Below, one piece after another: positions 38,336 through 52,255 of a DNA stretch of 64,000 nt (the stretch's first letter is position 1; each line of letters begins with the position of its first letter). The position numbers and the translations under genes were made by a program. A model generated the notes under the pieces. The model was not told the origin of the DNA. It was given only the letters and a program-made list of their open reading frames with translations, and ran no database searches. This stretch comes from Apostichopus japonicus. Lineage: Eukaryota; Echinodermata; Holothuroidea; Aspidochirotida; Stichopodidae. The stretch spans positions 13,656,876 through 13,720,875 of the forward strand of contig NC_092567.1 of the NCBI RefSeq assembly GCF_037975245.1, given 5' to 3'.

Positions 38336-41239
38336 TTAATTGTTAATGTTGTTTTTTCCTATCAATTTGTGAATATTTTCTTTCATACTTTGAACGATAA
38401 CTGGCATGAGACAATGCTTTGATGAGAGGGATTACGACGAAAAGGTCACGGGTTTATCTTATATGAAAGTAAAAATGGCTATTCGCATTCACCATCAAAC
38501 CAAACAGTGTAATGTTCTCTATAGAACAACCTGGCACAAACAAGACTCATATTTTAACTTTAAGTTTACAAATTCCGCACGTTTCCTATGTATTCCGTAT
38601 ACAAGCAATGTTGAAATCATCCAATATCAATCACTTTTGCGTCAAGTTGGGCCTTATGACCACGGACGTAGTGTATAGACTACGAATGCAATAGTGTAGT
38701 AAGTGTAAGCTTCTTATGGCAGTGTAACGATAACTTTCATTTTGGCGGCAACAACCTCGTTTTCAATGAGACTATCTTTCGTTGGATATTCTTCTCACTA
38801 TAGCACATCACTAGTCGATCTAACATCGGAGTCTAATTCAGCATGGCGGGCTTATACACCCATGAATGAGTAATTAAACAAACTCAGAAATATCGTTCTC
38901 TTTGTTCCTCCCTTATTTCTACATCTCTCAGATTTGGATAATGTTAGGCTAACCAAAATTGTTAATAGTACATTCCGTGGAAATTGAAGTTTTGTCAGAA
39001 ATGCATTTCTGTCCTTTGCAATCGCTTTAAGAGAACAGAAATTTCTGATTCTGAGATACATTCCATATATAATTATAGTATACCCCTTTCTGACAGGTAT
39101 AGGCTATTTTGTGCATTTAAAAAAAAAAAAAATGCTTCAGCTACCGTGGACTTCGGTCTACTTGGTGTGCACCCAGCCAATAAAAGTTGTAGTTATAAAC
39201 AAATTACCGCTTTTGTTGGTTCACTTTGCTTAAGCTCGGTCTCAGAAAAGCTAGTCGGCTTCGAAATCGTTCCTTCCAAACCCCCCTTGAAAAACGTTGA
39301 ATGTACACCCTGTATCCAGCTACCAAACTTATGGCGGGGGCGGGGGATTCAGTACGAGTTTTTCACAAGATATTGTTGGAAACGTTAATACTCAGCTACA
39401 AATTACATATTTTCTTGTAAGTTTATAGTATATATTTTGTCTTATTTTTTTCTTCCCTTAGATACAGCCGAAGATCTGGAATGAAAAAGAGAAACCAGCA
39501 GAAGAGGGGATTACGCAAGGGCGCACTCTTTCGATCGTGTCACATGGTGTTTTTTGGCATTCAGCCAAGAAAAGGTTCCATCCAGTTTGCCTTGGAGCTG
39601 TAGAGAATCGCTGAATTAGTGTTAATCGGCTTTTAAATAGAACGCTCAATGGTTTCCCTAAGACATTCAATCCGACTATGATTCTGTGATGATCTCACTA
39701 GTGACGCAAGAAGATAAAAACAAATTAGTTTCAACAAGTCTATAGTTTTCACAAATAATTTCTTATTTTGGATGAACCATTTGTCCGTACCAAAGGATGT
39801 GAGTTGTTATAGGAACTAGTAAACTGCAAGTTTCTGCATTGTTCGATGAGCACAATCCGCTAACATAATATTTTCAACTGTACATATGCCATATATTGAT
39901 TCATCTGTATTAATTGGTTGAAGAAATATTAGGAAGTAACGATTGTCCTTGTTATATAATAAAGATAATAAAATGATAATAAAACATTCGACACACCGCA
40001 TTTGAAGAAAAGTCAGTATTTCATTAATATATAAAAATATCTTATACCACTACTAATTTTGAGGCATTGATATTTGAAAATACTCCTGTTAAGATTAAGT
40101 GTTCGGCCCTTGTTATTCGAGAATTTTTAAAGACAGAAAACAATACAAATGACTTGTCATACACGCTTGTAATGTTAAGGATATGGAAAATGACTTGATG
40201 TAATGATGATAACTCAGTATTATCAGTTGATGGGGGAGGAGAGGGGAGAGGTAGGGGGAGGGGGAGGTGGAAGGTATGGGAGGGGCGAAAAAAGTCCACA
40301 AGGAGTGAAGTATAAATGAAATGATTGCTATTTGAAGACCAGTGATTGATTGTCATCCATAGATAATGTTTAGTGGCTCATTAAGTGTGTGTAACCAGTA
40401 CAGTGGTACCTTGTGATTTAAGATGTTTGAATGAAGACATGAATGTAATATCTTCTGGCCTGGCTTCATCCACCGAAACTCAACCATCTTAACAATGAAT
40501 ACTCTGGTGCTCACTTCAAATGCTGACTGAAATATTCCGTTCAGTACTCGGAAATCATTTCCTGTAAAGCTCACGTGCATGTGGTCAAGTAGCACAAGGA
40601 AAGAAATATTTGTTATTGTTTACATATATGGTCACACATATAGAAAGTTACAACGCCTTTATATTAAATTGAAGATTGTATGATTATGTTATTAAAAGGG
40701 AACTCGATCTTTAAGTCAGGATTGTATTGCGTTATTACTGCTTAGCTTAATTAGTTAATTAACATTTTGGGGCAGGGAAGGTTCGTTGGAGTAAGTGTGT
40801 GATTTACGTACCTCAAAGTAAAGGAAATTGAAATCAATTGTTCATGGTTTCTTTTATAGGAGGTTGACATGGAATGTCTAATACAAATGATTTTAATCAG
40901 AAGAGAGGTACACGAATCGACCATTATGCTATAGTTGACTAAAACAGAGAATCACCATTCTATTTGTGAGAAATGTTGTTGTAATGTTGCTGTTAATCTG
41001 ATTATGTTACATAAACAGAATATAGCCCTTTGGTACAATTGTACATACACCCTACATAACCAGGTAAGTGACCTTCATAACCCAGCTTATGAGTTTCTAC
41101 TCATAACTTGAATAATTAGGAGATAGCATCATCACGAGAAAATTGCATTTTAATCAATTTGAAATTTGGATCTTTAAATAAAATATCAACCTGATGACAG
41201 GATCTGAATATTCGGGATTCAATTGTGTTTCTTGTGCCG
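38336..41239. other. Unassigned DNA
   Basis: Non-repeat frames up to 134 codons (38984-39388) run through a poly-A tract and show no motif. A purine-rich, G-rich block occupies 40229-40288. Confidence 0.4.
40229..40288 (+). repeat. G-rich purine tract
   Basis: GGGGGAGG, GAGGGGAGAGG, GGGGGAGGGGGAGG and GGGAGGGG blocks give more than four G-runs within 60 bases, so a quadruplex or triplex is possible. No promoter or gene is near enough to propose a role. Confidence 0.7.
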
Positions 41240-42035
41240 TTATAAAACACTACACTGCCAACGCATGATACTAAATGCCTTCTAGAACAGTTTAAACACT
41301 ACACTGTAAACGCATGATACTAAATGCCTTTTAGAACAGTTAAAACACTACACTGTAAACGCATGATACTAAATGACTTCTAGAACAGTTAAAACACTAC
41401 ACTATAAACGCATGATACTAAATGCCTTCTAGAACAGTTAAAACACTACATCGTAAACGCATGATACTAAATGCCTTCTAGAACAGTTAAAACACTACAC
41501 TGTAAACGCATGATACTAAATGCCTTTTGGAACAGTTAAAACAATACACTGTAAACGCATGATACTAAATGCCTTTTGGAACAGTTAAAACGCTACAGTG
41601 TAAACGCATGATACTAAATGCCTTCTGGAACAGTTAAAACGCTACACTGTAAACGCATGATACTAAATGCCTTCTGGAACAGTTAAAACAATATACTGTA
41701 AACGCATGATACTAAATGCCTTCTAGAACAGTTAAAACGCTACACTGTAAACGCATGATACTAAATGCCTTCTAGAACAGTTAAAACGCTACACTGTAAA
41801 CGCATGATACTAAATGCCTTCTAGAACAGTTAAAACAATACACTGTAAACGCATGATACTAAATGCCTTCTAGAACAGTTAAAACAATACACTGTAAACG
41901 CATGAACTAAATGCCTTCTAGAACAGTTAAAACACTACACTGTAAACACATGATACTAACAGCATGATACTAACAGTATGATACTAACAGCATGATACTG
42001 ACAGCATGATACTAGCATGATATTAAATGCCTTCT
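41240..42035. repeat. 49-bp minisatellite (~15 copies) with short 3' degenerate units
   Basis: The unit is AAACGCATGATACTAAATGC, CTTCTAGAACAGTTAAAAC and ACTACACTGT. Variation is restricted (CTTTTGG/CTTCTAG; CACTAC/CAATAC/CGCTAC). At about 41948-42020 it collapses into 12-14-base ACAGCATGATACT pieces before one last CTTCTAGAACAGTT. Confidence 0.95.
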
Positions 42036-44029
42036 AGAACAGTTTCAACACGGAGGTGTATAATCTCGAATCGAAAGAATGGCCTATGGCACGGACGTTA
42101 CCAACTGGACCATCGATAACACTATACTTTACGAGCTATGGAGAAATGTCATATGTATTTATATATGTTTATATATTTAAGAAAAACGCCCCGAGAATTT
42201 GTAAATCAGTAAAACGCTGGTCCTTTCTGTAACCTCTCCCCTCTCCCTCGTGACTGCAATTTGAAGCAAATCCTTCTTTACCTCATTGGAATGTGATATC
42301 GCTCACCTAACAGAAGTATATACGCAACGATTCACATCACTGTTCTGGGTATATGGGTTCATGCTCGGTTAGCAGACCCTTTGTCATACGATGAAATATT
42401 CAGGTCAGGATCCTAAGACCCTGAGGTCAGAGGTCTCGCTTGTCCGAGGGTACTCAATTCGGTCCTGGAAGACGGTGACACACCCCTGCTTTGAATCAGG
42501 TAACATATTTGTGCGAGCTAATTCTTTAGAGCTAATTGCTACTATTAACGTGAAGTTGGGGTATAGTAATTTAGTGATAAAGTTTGTTTCATGAAACTGT
42601 TTTAAGGTTTGTAAAGTGTACGTTATTTCATGCAAAGTAAATGAAACTATTGATATTACCCTTTAATGGCAACTTTCTCTATAAATCTATATTAACAATG
42701 TGAAGCTAAACTAACTCAAAGATTGGCTGCAACGAAATACCACGTGATATGGGTTCAAGCAACCATACTTTTAGCGGTAGTAATTCTCATATTTGTTCGT
42801 AAATTGCTGTCCATAATCCATACATAGGGTTTATATACGTTTTGTGCTCTCAGCAATAGCTGCTGCTTGATTAGACAAGGGCGAAGAACTTCTTATTCCA
42901 CATGTTAAAATAAACAGAAGCAAGAGCATGGAGTTACGATCCGAGCAGAAACTAAGCAATTGAAGATCACCTGCGTTATAGTCTGCTGGTGAAGAGCAAG
43001 GCTCACATTAAGAATCTAGAGCGCCAAGGCAGTTTTCAGTAAGCAGAAATTATCTTGGAGTTCCACATTAAATATTTCAAAATTTACAAAATGTCTTTAT
43101 GGAAATAACTTTAGATGATTTCAAGAAGGCAGTAATCAGAAGGCCTACACCGGATGGTTCACACCCAAGTTGGTAAGTGTATACTTATCATTATCAGCTC
43201 GATGTTGCAGGTACGATGTAAAAAAGACTGAGGCCAATGTCTTGACTTTCTACCCCCGTTGCTATCGAAATTGTCAGGTTTTGATACGATTTAAGATTAA
43301 CATTACAGCTAAGTGTAAGCCCAGTGGAGAAATTAGTAGTGTGGTGGTCGCAACCTCGTATGAACATTCTAGTTAACATAGTTCAATCTTGCAAATTACG
43401 TGATGACGAGAGTATTAAACCTAAAGGAAATCCGCTTTGCCTGGACGACTCCAATACTCGCACTTGACACTGCGAGTAAAACCATCCACAGTCTCCTCTC
43501 ACAGTTGAAGCAACGGAGCCTTAAATTGTATCATTTCAACCAGATGTCTATAATTGTAAGTTCATACCAAATTTACACACCAAGAAGTTATGGAAAGTCC
43601 CCAATTGAACCACATCACTAGAATAAGCAACAAACTTTGAATTGGCGTTGTCAACGCTTGTACAACAGCAGGCAGAAGCAGAAACAAGACCAAAAATGAA
43701 AAAGACCTAATTTCTCCCCAAACGCATCATGACATTGTTCAGTTTTCTATATCCAAAATTCCAAAGAAATCTACGGTCAATGTCAGTATTACTATCATAA
43801 CAAGTTTCGTGACGAAACTTTGATGAAATGTCGTACGGTTATAGTATATTAACATTTGATATACTATTCATTCAATATAAATTAATACTCAACTCTCTTT
43901 TTAATCGTTTCTGGGAATAACAGCTGAAAAGAGAAAGAAACCAGTCTCTTTATTAAATTTACAGATACTTTGTTAAAGCAATCAACTTCAATCAAACCCT
44001 CTTTACATTTAGGATACATTTTTGGCCAT
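42036..44029. other. Unassigned DNA
   Basis: ORFs of about 60-76 codons on both strands (42391-42635, 43170-43621) have no recognised motif. Confidence 0.4.
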
Positions 44030-44560
44030 TTTGCAAATTTAGTACGCACACAAATTTGACCAAGTTTGATATTTGACCTCTGTGGACCATGTGACCACGT
44101 TTAACATTATTTAACGCACTCTGAACTTTCAGAGTTTGTTATCCTACAGGGGTATGTGGATCTCAGCCACGTGTCGTGGTGTCGTAATGACCAATATGCT
44201 ACTTAGAGGGTTTCTTTGATCTTTGAACTCTAGCAGTTCGCCACAAAGGTTCCAGAAATTTAATCGATCTTTAACATTGACCTCCTTGGATCACATGATC
44301 TTTAAGGTTATAAATTAATTAATGCAATGTAAACTTTCAGAGTCCGATATTCAACACGAGTTTTTCGGTCCTTTTCCATTGGTGGAATGTACGTAATGGG
44401 GGTTATTTGACTTTTACCTTTGATCCTACACACGCCCACCAAGTTTGAAGTCCATCAGTATTACAATGTAGGAGCAGTTCGTCAAAAAAAGCTCACACAG
44501 ATTTGGCAACCTTTGAACTTTGACCTCCTGTGATCAAGAGATATTTGGCGTTTAAAATTA
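44030..44560. repeat. Diverged TTGACCT-type dispersed repeat
   Basis: It has several internally related blocks: TTTGACCTCTGTGGACCATG, ATTGACCTCCTTGGATCACA and TTTGACCTCCTGTGATC, each followed by an AACTTTCAGAGT or similar word. It resembles 26281-26450. It looks like an old interspersed repeat with internal reiteration of about 200 bp. Confidence 0.5.
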
Positions 44561-45839
44561 ACGTGTTTATGCCAAGGGTGGCTTTCATTCCGATATTTAG
44601 TATATGCCCTGTAACCGATTAATATATTTGCTAAAATAAGAGCAGTTTATTTGTTGGTCGTCGAGCTGAGCTGAGGACACCTTCAAAAAAGTACTGTCTG
44701 GAGACGTCATTATGGAGTAACTCGGAACATTTTCCTGCACAAAATATACGCAATTCGATAGTGTAGTTTCTGCATGAGCAGTAGCCTTACTTCCCCAGGA
44801 GTATGACTTCAGGGACTTGAGCAGGCTTTGTACTACTACACTTTTGGTCGCAATGTGAATTGGTTACGCCAATGAACTTATACTATCATTTGATCATCCA
44901 ACGTTTTTCGCGCCCTTGGTCCGCGATTCTGTTTAGTTTGGTAAATTTTTGCCAAGTTGTTAAAAATATGCAATGTGGCATGTTATGTGTAACTACGTGT
45001 TACATGCCGCCCAATAATTCGGTACGATATCATATCTTATGAAATGAAATAGCGAAAAACAAGATTAAATGACTAATATTTGGTACAAGCTGCTTTAATT
45101 ATCAATTATCGTTCATTCTATTAGCTATCATCAAAACTTACATTATTGTAATACAATAACATTATGACAACTTTACCAGTGGACTCGCATATGATATATC
45201 AACGAGATCGTATAACACCATCACGATCACCAATGTACTTCATGCAGAGTTAAGTGTACTGCATGTTATCTCGATAAGCACGTTTGAAATACAAACGTGT
45301 TGCTGCGAGAGAAAAACTCTTTTAACATGTATTAATATTCTGTCTAGCTTAGATAAATTGATATCATGAGTTATAAACTTAATTTCATTATCTAATTAAT
45401 GTTGGTACATGCCTCTTTTCTTGCTTAACGATAACTTTTTAAACTATTTTATTTAAGGTTATTACTCATTTTCTTGACGATTAAATACTTTTTTGAATAT
45501 CTAGAAATTGTTTTATATTTCACTGAAGATGTACATTGCTGATGTATTCGCTTGAAAGTCGATGTTCTGTAAGATATAGTAGCAATCCCCTGTTATTCTG
45601 TCTGTAAATTGATTTTCCTTACATCGATTACATTTCCCCCATGAGTCTGAAAACATGTAGCTTCCAGGCACATCTTATAATGTAGCTCCGAAGGGACGCA
45701 GATTGTACGTTCTGCATCGAATAACAATAACACGTAACGTAGGCTCCTCCGGGTGATTATCAGCGTCTCCATATCAGCTTACAAACGCGTGTTGCTTAGC
45801 AAAGGTAATCATGATTACTGTACTTTTATTGTACTAAAC
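44561..45839. other. Unassigned DNA
   Basis: Nothing recognised. Confidence 0.4.
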
Positions 45840-47145
45840 GAGTATTGTTGTATCATTGTACTATCATTGCACTACAATTTTACTATTCTTGTACTATTCT
45901 TGTAGTATTATCGTAAGTACTCTTATTTTACTCCTATTGTACTATTATTTTACTATTATTGTAGTATTATTGTCATATTATTTTAGAATTATAGTATTCT
46001 AATTTTATCCTTATTGCAGTATTATAGTACTCTTATTTACTATTATTTTACTATTATTGTAGTATTATTGTAATATTATTGTACTATTATTTTACTATTA
46101 TTTTACTATTATTGTAGTATTATTGTACAATTAATGTACTATTATTTTAATATTATAGTACTCTGTTGTACTATTATTTTACCTTTATTTTACTATTATT
46201 GTAGTATTATTGTAGTATTATTTTAGTATTATAGTACTCTGTTGTACTATTATTTTACTTTTATTTTACTATTATTGTAGTATTATTGTAGTATTATTGT
46301 AGTATTATTTTAGTATTATAGTACTCTGTTGTACTATTATTTTACTTTTATTTTACTATCATTTTACTATTATTGTAGTATTATTGTACTATTATTGTAG
46401 TATTATTTTAGTATTATAGTACTCTGTTGTACTATTATTTTACTTTTATTTTACTATCATTTTACTATTATTGTAGTATTATTGTACTATTATTGTAGTA
46501 TTATTTTAATATTATAGTACTCTGTTGTACTATTATTTTACTTTTATTTTACTATCATTTTACTATTATTGTAGTATTATTGTAGTATTATTGTAGTATT
46601 ATTGTAGTATTATTTTAGTATTATAGTACTCTGTTGTACTATTATTTTACTTTTATTTTACTATCATTTTACTATTATTGTAGTATTATTGTACTATTAT
46701 TGTAGTATTATTGTACTATTATAGTACTCTGTTGTACTATTATTTTACTTTTATTTAACTATCATTTTACTATTATTGTAGTATTATTGTAGTATTATTT
46801 TAGTATTATAGTACTCTGTTGTACTATTATTTTACTTTTATTTTACTATCATTTTACTATTATTGTAGTATTATTGTACTATTATTGTAGTATTATAGTA
46901 CTCTGTTGTACTATTATTTTACTTTTATTTTACTATCATTTTACTATTATTGTAGTATTATTGTACTATTATTGTAGTATTATTTTAGTATTATAGTACT
47001 CTGTTGTACTATTATTTTACTTTTATTTTACTATCATTTTACTATTATTGTAGTATTATTGTACTATTATTGTAGTATTATTGTAGTATTATTGTACTAT
47101 TATTGTAGTATTATTGTAGTATTATTGTACTATTATTGTAGTCTT
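45840..47145. repeat. TATTATTGTAG-type array with higher-order units
   Basis: The base subunit is about 11 bases (TATTATTGTAG / TACTATTATTT). From about 46150 a marker TAGTACTCTGTTGTACTAT recurs near 46157, 46229, 46319, 46419, 46516, 46624, 46722, 46809, 46896 and 46994. The spacings (72-109) differ by roughly one subunit. It ends abruptly at a unique segment. Confidence 0.93.
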
Positions 47146-50100
47146 AAGGTCTTATGGGTTAATGCTTGCTGGCGTACTGTATCATTATCACCCTATCCCT
47201 GTAGTTGTCCTTCATTAGGCTGCATTAAAAAAACATTCTGGGGCAAACCGGGAACGGGATTTATAGTTATTTTCCTCATAAACTTCCTGGTCTTAAAAAT
47301 AAACAACAAAACCCCAACACCTTCAAACTATTACTTCTCCTAATTAAGAGTTGTTTGTACACAAAATTTATTACGGCCAGCAGAAGCGTTATAAAAGAGG
47401 AGTTTTATCCTCAGACTGTAAAATTATTAGTTTGTGACGTACAAGCAGGATGACCGTACGCCTTGGTGTATGTTATTCTACATTGTTTTATCACGAAACC
47501 AATAGAACACGCCTTCGCCTACGCCTTCGCCTACGCCTCTTCTCTAAACACTACACATTGCTTTATGTATGAGGCTCTCCGCTTCCATAGTAAGTATCCG
47601 AATTGGAACTTCCGTCTACGTTAACATCATTATTGCATGTTAAGTTTCACACTTCTCAGAAGGGGGTTGAGGGGGCGGTTGAGGCGAAGCTGGTACCAAA
47701 ACATGTTTCAAAAGTGACTAATTACTTAAGGCATTGTGAGCGATGCTAGATCAGGCATATTGGTAATCTATTACATTCCTTGCGTATTGCTTCCTTCTGT
47801 GTACCTCCTCTTTTAGAAACAATTCAATTAAGTTTATAAAGATGAGTTCTCAATTAGCGACATATATGTTATAGATAAGTCGATGATGCCAGCAGTTCAA
47901 AGCTGCCCGGTGTTGTTTGTCGTTTGAAACATTAACATTTAATCAGAGATGAGGGAGCGAGAGACACGAAAAAAGTGATCTAAGATAACAAGAACGACCG
48001 AAGATGATTCCCCCCCCCCCCTCACATAGATGTATCATGTAAGCATTAAACGTGAAAGTACTAAAAAATAAAATAAAATTTTGTCCGCGCACTTCACGCT
48101 GTTTGTCGAAATCATAGGTTCTCAGTAAAATAATTATGATGGCTACTTTATGAGAAATATTACTTTGAGCAAACGAAATTTCACCAACCTAGCTCTAGCT
48201 ATGTGGACGGTAGGCCGGTAGGGTGCTCAAGGCCGACTAACCCGGTAAGTGTAAGGTTTTATGATGGTGGTTTTTGGTTTCGATGATAATCGTTACCTTT
48301 GTAGTCATTCAAGCGCGTGTGTGTAAACGTGTGTATGTGTGTCACGCCTTGCTTGTAAACACGATATCTCAAGAAGGGAAGCTTAGACCAATGTCATATC
48401 TAGTATGTAGTTGTGACACGTTTAATAAAGGAAGCCTGTTATTTTCTGTAGAGGTCAAATGTCATTTGGAGTCACTATAGCTCAAATTGTGGAAACCATG
48501 CTTTATAATATACTGTATCTCTCACCGACCAGCCTATTAGATAATACGTTCGTTATGCCTTATACGAATAGGAGTGGCTGTTGACCATTGGAAATTAACT
48601 TAAGGGCATCCGTAGATAAGAATCAGAAGTCGACCAAATCTCCATTGTGTGTCGCTAACTGCATACGTCGCCGCATACATGCCTGTGTAATAAATGTAAT
48701 GTTTGTACATACAACGTTGCTATTGGAATGAACGATATCGTTGTGAATCATCATTATTATATTTTCTCTTCCGTTAGTTAAAGTTTTACGTCGAATTTCG
48801 CAATTGTCGAGTTTCAGTGACAAATTGAAACTTCAGGTTTGGATGTAGTAACGTTGGGAAAATGACCAGGCGCCGTTCACGAAAATTAGCTATCACCTAG
48901 TTAGATGTTTGAGAGGCCAACCAGACGCAAAACCTTGGTGAACAGGGGGTAAAAATCGCCCGGCGTCTACTTAAGGTACGGTTTGTAGGTGTACCACATT
49001 GAGTGGAAGAAGTCTGCTGTCTTTGGTAGAGATCAATCTGTATGCTGAATACAAGAAAAGCTATTTTTCATCTCGGTCATAAGCTGCCGATGTGAATATT
49101 GTTTTGTTATCTCAGGCTTCTTGCTGTACTACTTAGATTGAAGTATGTTGTTTATCCTGGCTATACCCTACAACCTAGTGTGTCACATTCATATAAGATT
49201 ATTCATGTAACATCATCGAAACCGCACTGCAGTTTTGCTGTATTTGTTTTTTTCGTTGGCCGGACTGAAATCATTCGCACTGCTCTGCACTGCTCTACAC
49301 TGCCCTGCAATGCACTGCCATGCACTGCTCTGCACTGCCTTGCTCAATACACAAATGTATTGTCAAATAGGATATCTTTCCGAATACCACCTGAAAGAAG
49401 GTAACTTTACTAAGTAAATGCACGGTCACAAGGGGAAGAGCTGCAAAAGTGCAGAATGATATTAAAATGCGTATATGCATACTTGGGAGGATTTAAAGAG
49501 ATATAATTATGTCATGTGATCACGACGTCACCACCCATTAAAACTCTCACCTACTTTTGAAATATATCTCACAAAACTGCAAGGAAGTCTAACTATACTC
49601 CTCTTCGTCAATTATTCCTTCCATTGTTGGAATCTAATAAAGATCTTTACTTTTCACAAACCATGCACCCGACGTTAAGTATGTAAATTACTTCCTTGAT
49701 GTTAGAGAGAAACCCAAAACCATTTAAAAGTGTAATCATACAAACAGACACTCGATGCTTTTTCAAGTACAAAATTGCAAAGTTAGAAATTCTATATTTA
49801 TTTATGAAGTCATTAATAATTTTAATGCCGGAAATGGCATCATTACTGTTTTCAATCCTTCCATGAACGTTGAATTAAATGCCGGTATAAAACTTATCTG
49901 TCGTTATGTTAAAGCAGTAGATTTGGCCTACAGCTGGAAGTAAAGAAACCATTCAGCATCATACTTGTAAGATTACAGAATCCAGAAATAACTTAATTCA
50001 CGTCAAAGAAGAACGAGTCACTGTATTCCCTTGTAATGAAGGAATACCTTAATAGACATCAATATCAACTGCTCAGACAATTTTCAATAATTCTTAATTA

Positions 50101-51043
50101 TCACATAGTTAACCACCTGTCAAAACATGAAGAAGGTCCGTTAGATTAAAATCGAATGGAATAATTTAACTACTTAATATTGTAATGTTAATTTAGTTAC
50201 TCTTAATCAAAATGTGCAGTTGCAGTTGGGGTGGGGGTCGTGCGGGGGGGGGGGGGATGGGGGTGGAAGGCATGGTTAAAAAGTTGGCGACAAAAAGCAA
50301 TCTGATTTTCAACAAATTAAATTGGTAGCACATTGCCCGACTGATCGCGACCCCGCTCAAATCGGCTGCTGTAACGAGCACCGGGCAGTGTGTTTGTGCT
50401 GTAGGTTACGACTGACTAAATGTTTCACAGTTTTGAATCGCATCGGCTTCAGTATGCGTGGATACGTCTCAATAACCTAGGTCTAATTGAAGACTTTCGA
50501 ATTTCTAGTTGAGTCGTATCGCGATTAATAGGGCAGTGTGCGGCTGACGCAAAGCTTTATTTTCTCACATTTTCGAATTCTCTCTTATACCAGAAGCTGT
50601 TAATTAAACCAATCAATAATGGATGACGAAAGGGCATAGCAAATTCTCATATATATGAGTGAAAATTGAATTGCATCGAGCTTCACGTTTCACACATTTT
50701 TTGCACTGTGTAGATTTGAGTGTAACACGATCATAAAAATGGGTAACGCTAACCTATACTCACCAGGAATGATGGTGGACATGTTTCAAACAATGTGAAC
50801 CGTAGGAAGTCAGGGTACTTTCTTAAATCAACATATTGTCATAAAATAATAATTTTCAACCATTACAATTTCAAGGGTGACTTTTAAAGGGTGACTAGCA
50901 ACAAAATTAACGCTGCTATTAATTCAGGTTCCATTTCTGTAACAACATTTATTTTCAGAGATATGACCCTTTAAACATAAAAGGCTCATCAATTTAAGTG
51001 ACTAGACTAGTTATTCCAACATACAGACACAATCTCAGCTATA
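47146..51043. other. Unassigned DNA
   Basis: Small simple repeats only: CGCCTTCGCCTA reiterated at 47513-47540, GCACTGCTCT-like units at 49276-49346, a 12-C run at 48010-48021 and a G-rich block at 50228-50270. No gene recognised. Confidence 0.4.
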
Positions 51044-51432
51044 AATCATAACAAGGGCGTAGGAACCGGGGGGGGGGGGCTGGGGGGGGGGGGCGCCAGC
51101 CCCCAGTGAAAAATATGGGGGGCGGAAGTATCATTCCGCCCCCCCGCTCCGCAAGTCAGAAAACCCCTTTTTCATTTCCAAATGAGAAAAAAAATCTCAT
51201 TTGGAGCACCAAATTGCATTTAAGGCCAGGTGAAAATGCAAAATTCTTTACAAAATGGAGTGGGATATGAAGTGTGTTATATTGCACCAAATTGCATCTG
51301 AGGCCACCTGGAAATGCAAAAAAATTCCAAAGGGGAGGGGGACACCCCCTCCCCTTAGACCCCTCCCCCAGGCCGGCCATCAGTCTTCAGCCCCCCCACT
51401 CCAAAGTACCTTCCTACGCCACTGAATCATAA
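51044..51432. mobile_element. Second hAT-like MITE with 8-bp TSD
   Basis: The element spans 51052-51424 (373 bp). The left end CAAGGGCGTAGGAA and the right end TTCCTACGCCACTG are inverted with 12 of 14 positions matching. Perfect direct repeats AATCATAA flank it (51044-51051 and 51425-51432). Internally there are two 12-G tracts and an internally repeated TGCACCAAATTGCAT word. No transposase. Its ends are related to, but differ from, the element at 15418-15882. Confidence 0.88.
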
Positions 51433-52255
51433 AAAGACAACATTCTGCCTTTATTTGTTCTTTAACGATACGATAAAACTGTGTATATTGATGACATAGC
51501 TGTCTAGCTAAATGGTCACAGCGCCACCATACATTTAGTCTATCCTTCTTCGGTTTACTATCGTATCCCTACACATATAATGTACGAAGGGATGAGATAT
51601 TGTCAGTTGCAGTCCATAAGTCCTTTCGGCTACCACAGCATGGAAATATATCATGTGGGAAATGCACGGGTACATCACGGTGACGTAGGAAATAACTGAA
51701 GGAGGCTCCATATTAGGGTCAGACGATGAAACGTGTACCAGGTGTGTGTGTGTTGGTGTGTGCGTTGAGAGCTTACTAATCCTCAAAAATAAAACAAGTG
51801 GATTTCAAACTTTGTTGGTATGTGCCTCGAACCCGTGCAGGCCGGAATTAGCCGCAATGAAATCACTCGATTACCCTTTCTGTCCGCTTGTGATTGGTTG
51901 ATATGGCATGATGTGACTATTCCTGACAACCCGGTTTTTTCCGATAATGGATTGTAGCATGCACAAATCTCTTAAAATTCAACAGTTAAGAGGTTATAGA
52001 GACGGTCTGCTTTTGCTAGGAAACAGGGGCCTCAGAGACTGTCAGCACAAATAATTGTAAATAGCCCACGTATTACATTCCTGCAGATGAATCCTTAACA
52101 CATTTCTTGTTTCTTACGGTAGTTGAAGTTATTCAATCCAAATCAGCAACCCGGTCCAAGTAAAGATAAGGATTACTTTTAAGCCCCTTCAACAGTTCAC
52201 GTGATTGTAGCTAAGCTTCTTTGTAAATTCAAGATCCCTAGGCTACCGGTTACCT
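51433..52255. other. Unassigned DNA with a weak tRNA-like patch
   Basis: At 51817-51880 the minus strand reads a GGGTTCGAGGC B-box-like word inside GCCTGCACGGGTTCGAGGC. A proper A box was not found, so a SINE is only suspected. Confidence 0.3.

Noticed and set aside
38984-39388. 134-codon plus-strand ORF
   Set aside because: It runs through a poly-A tract giving KKKK, with no domain, signal or splice support.
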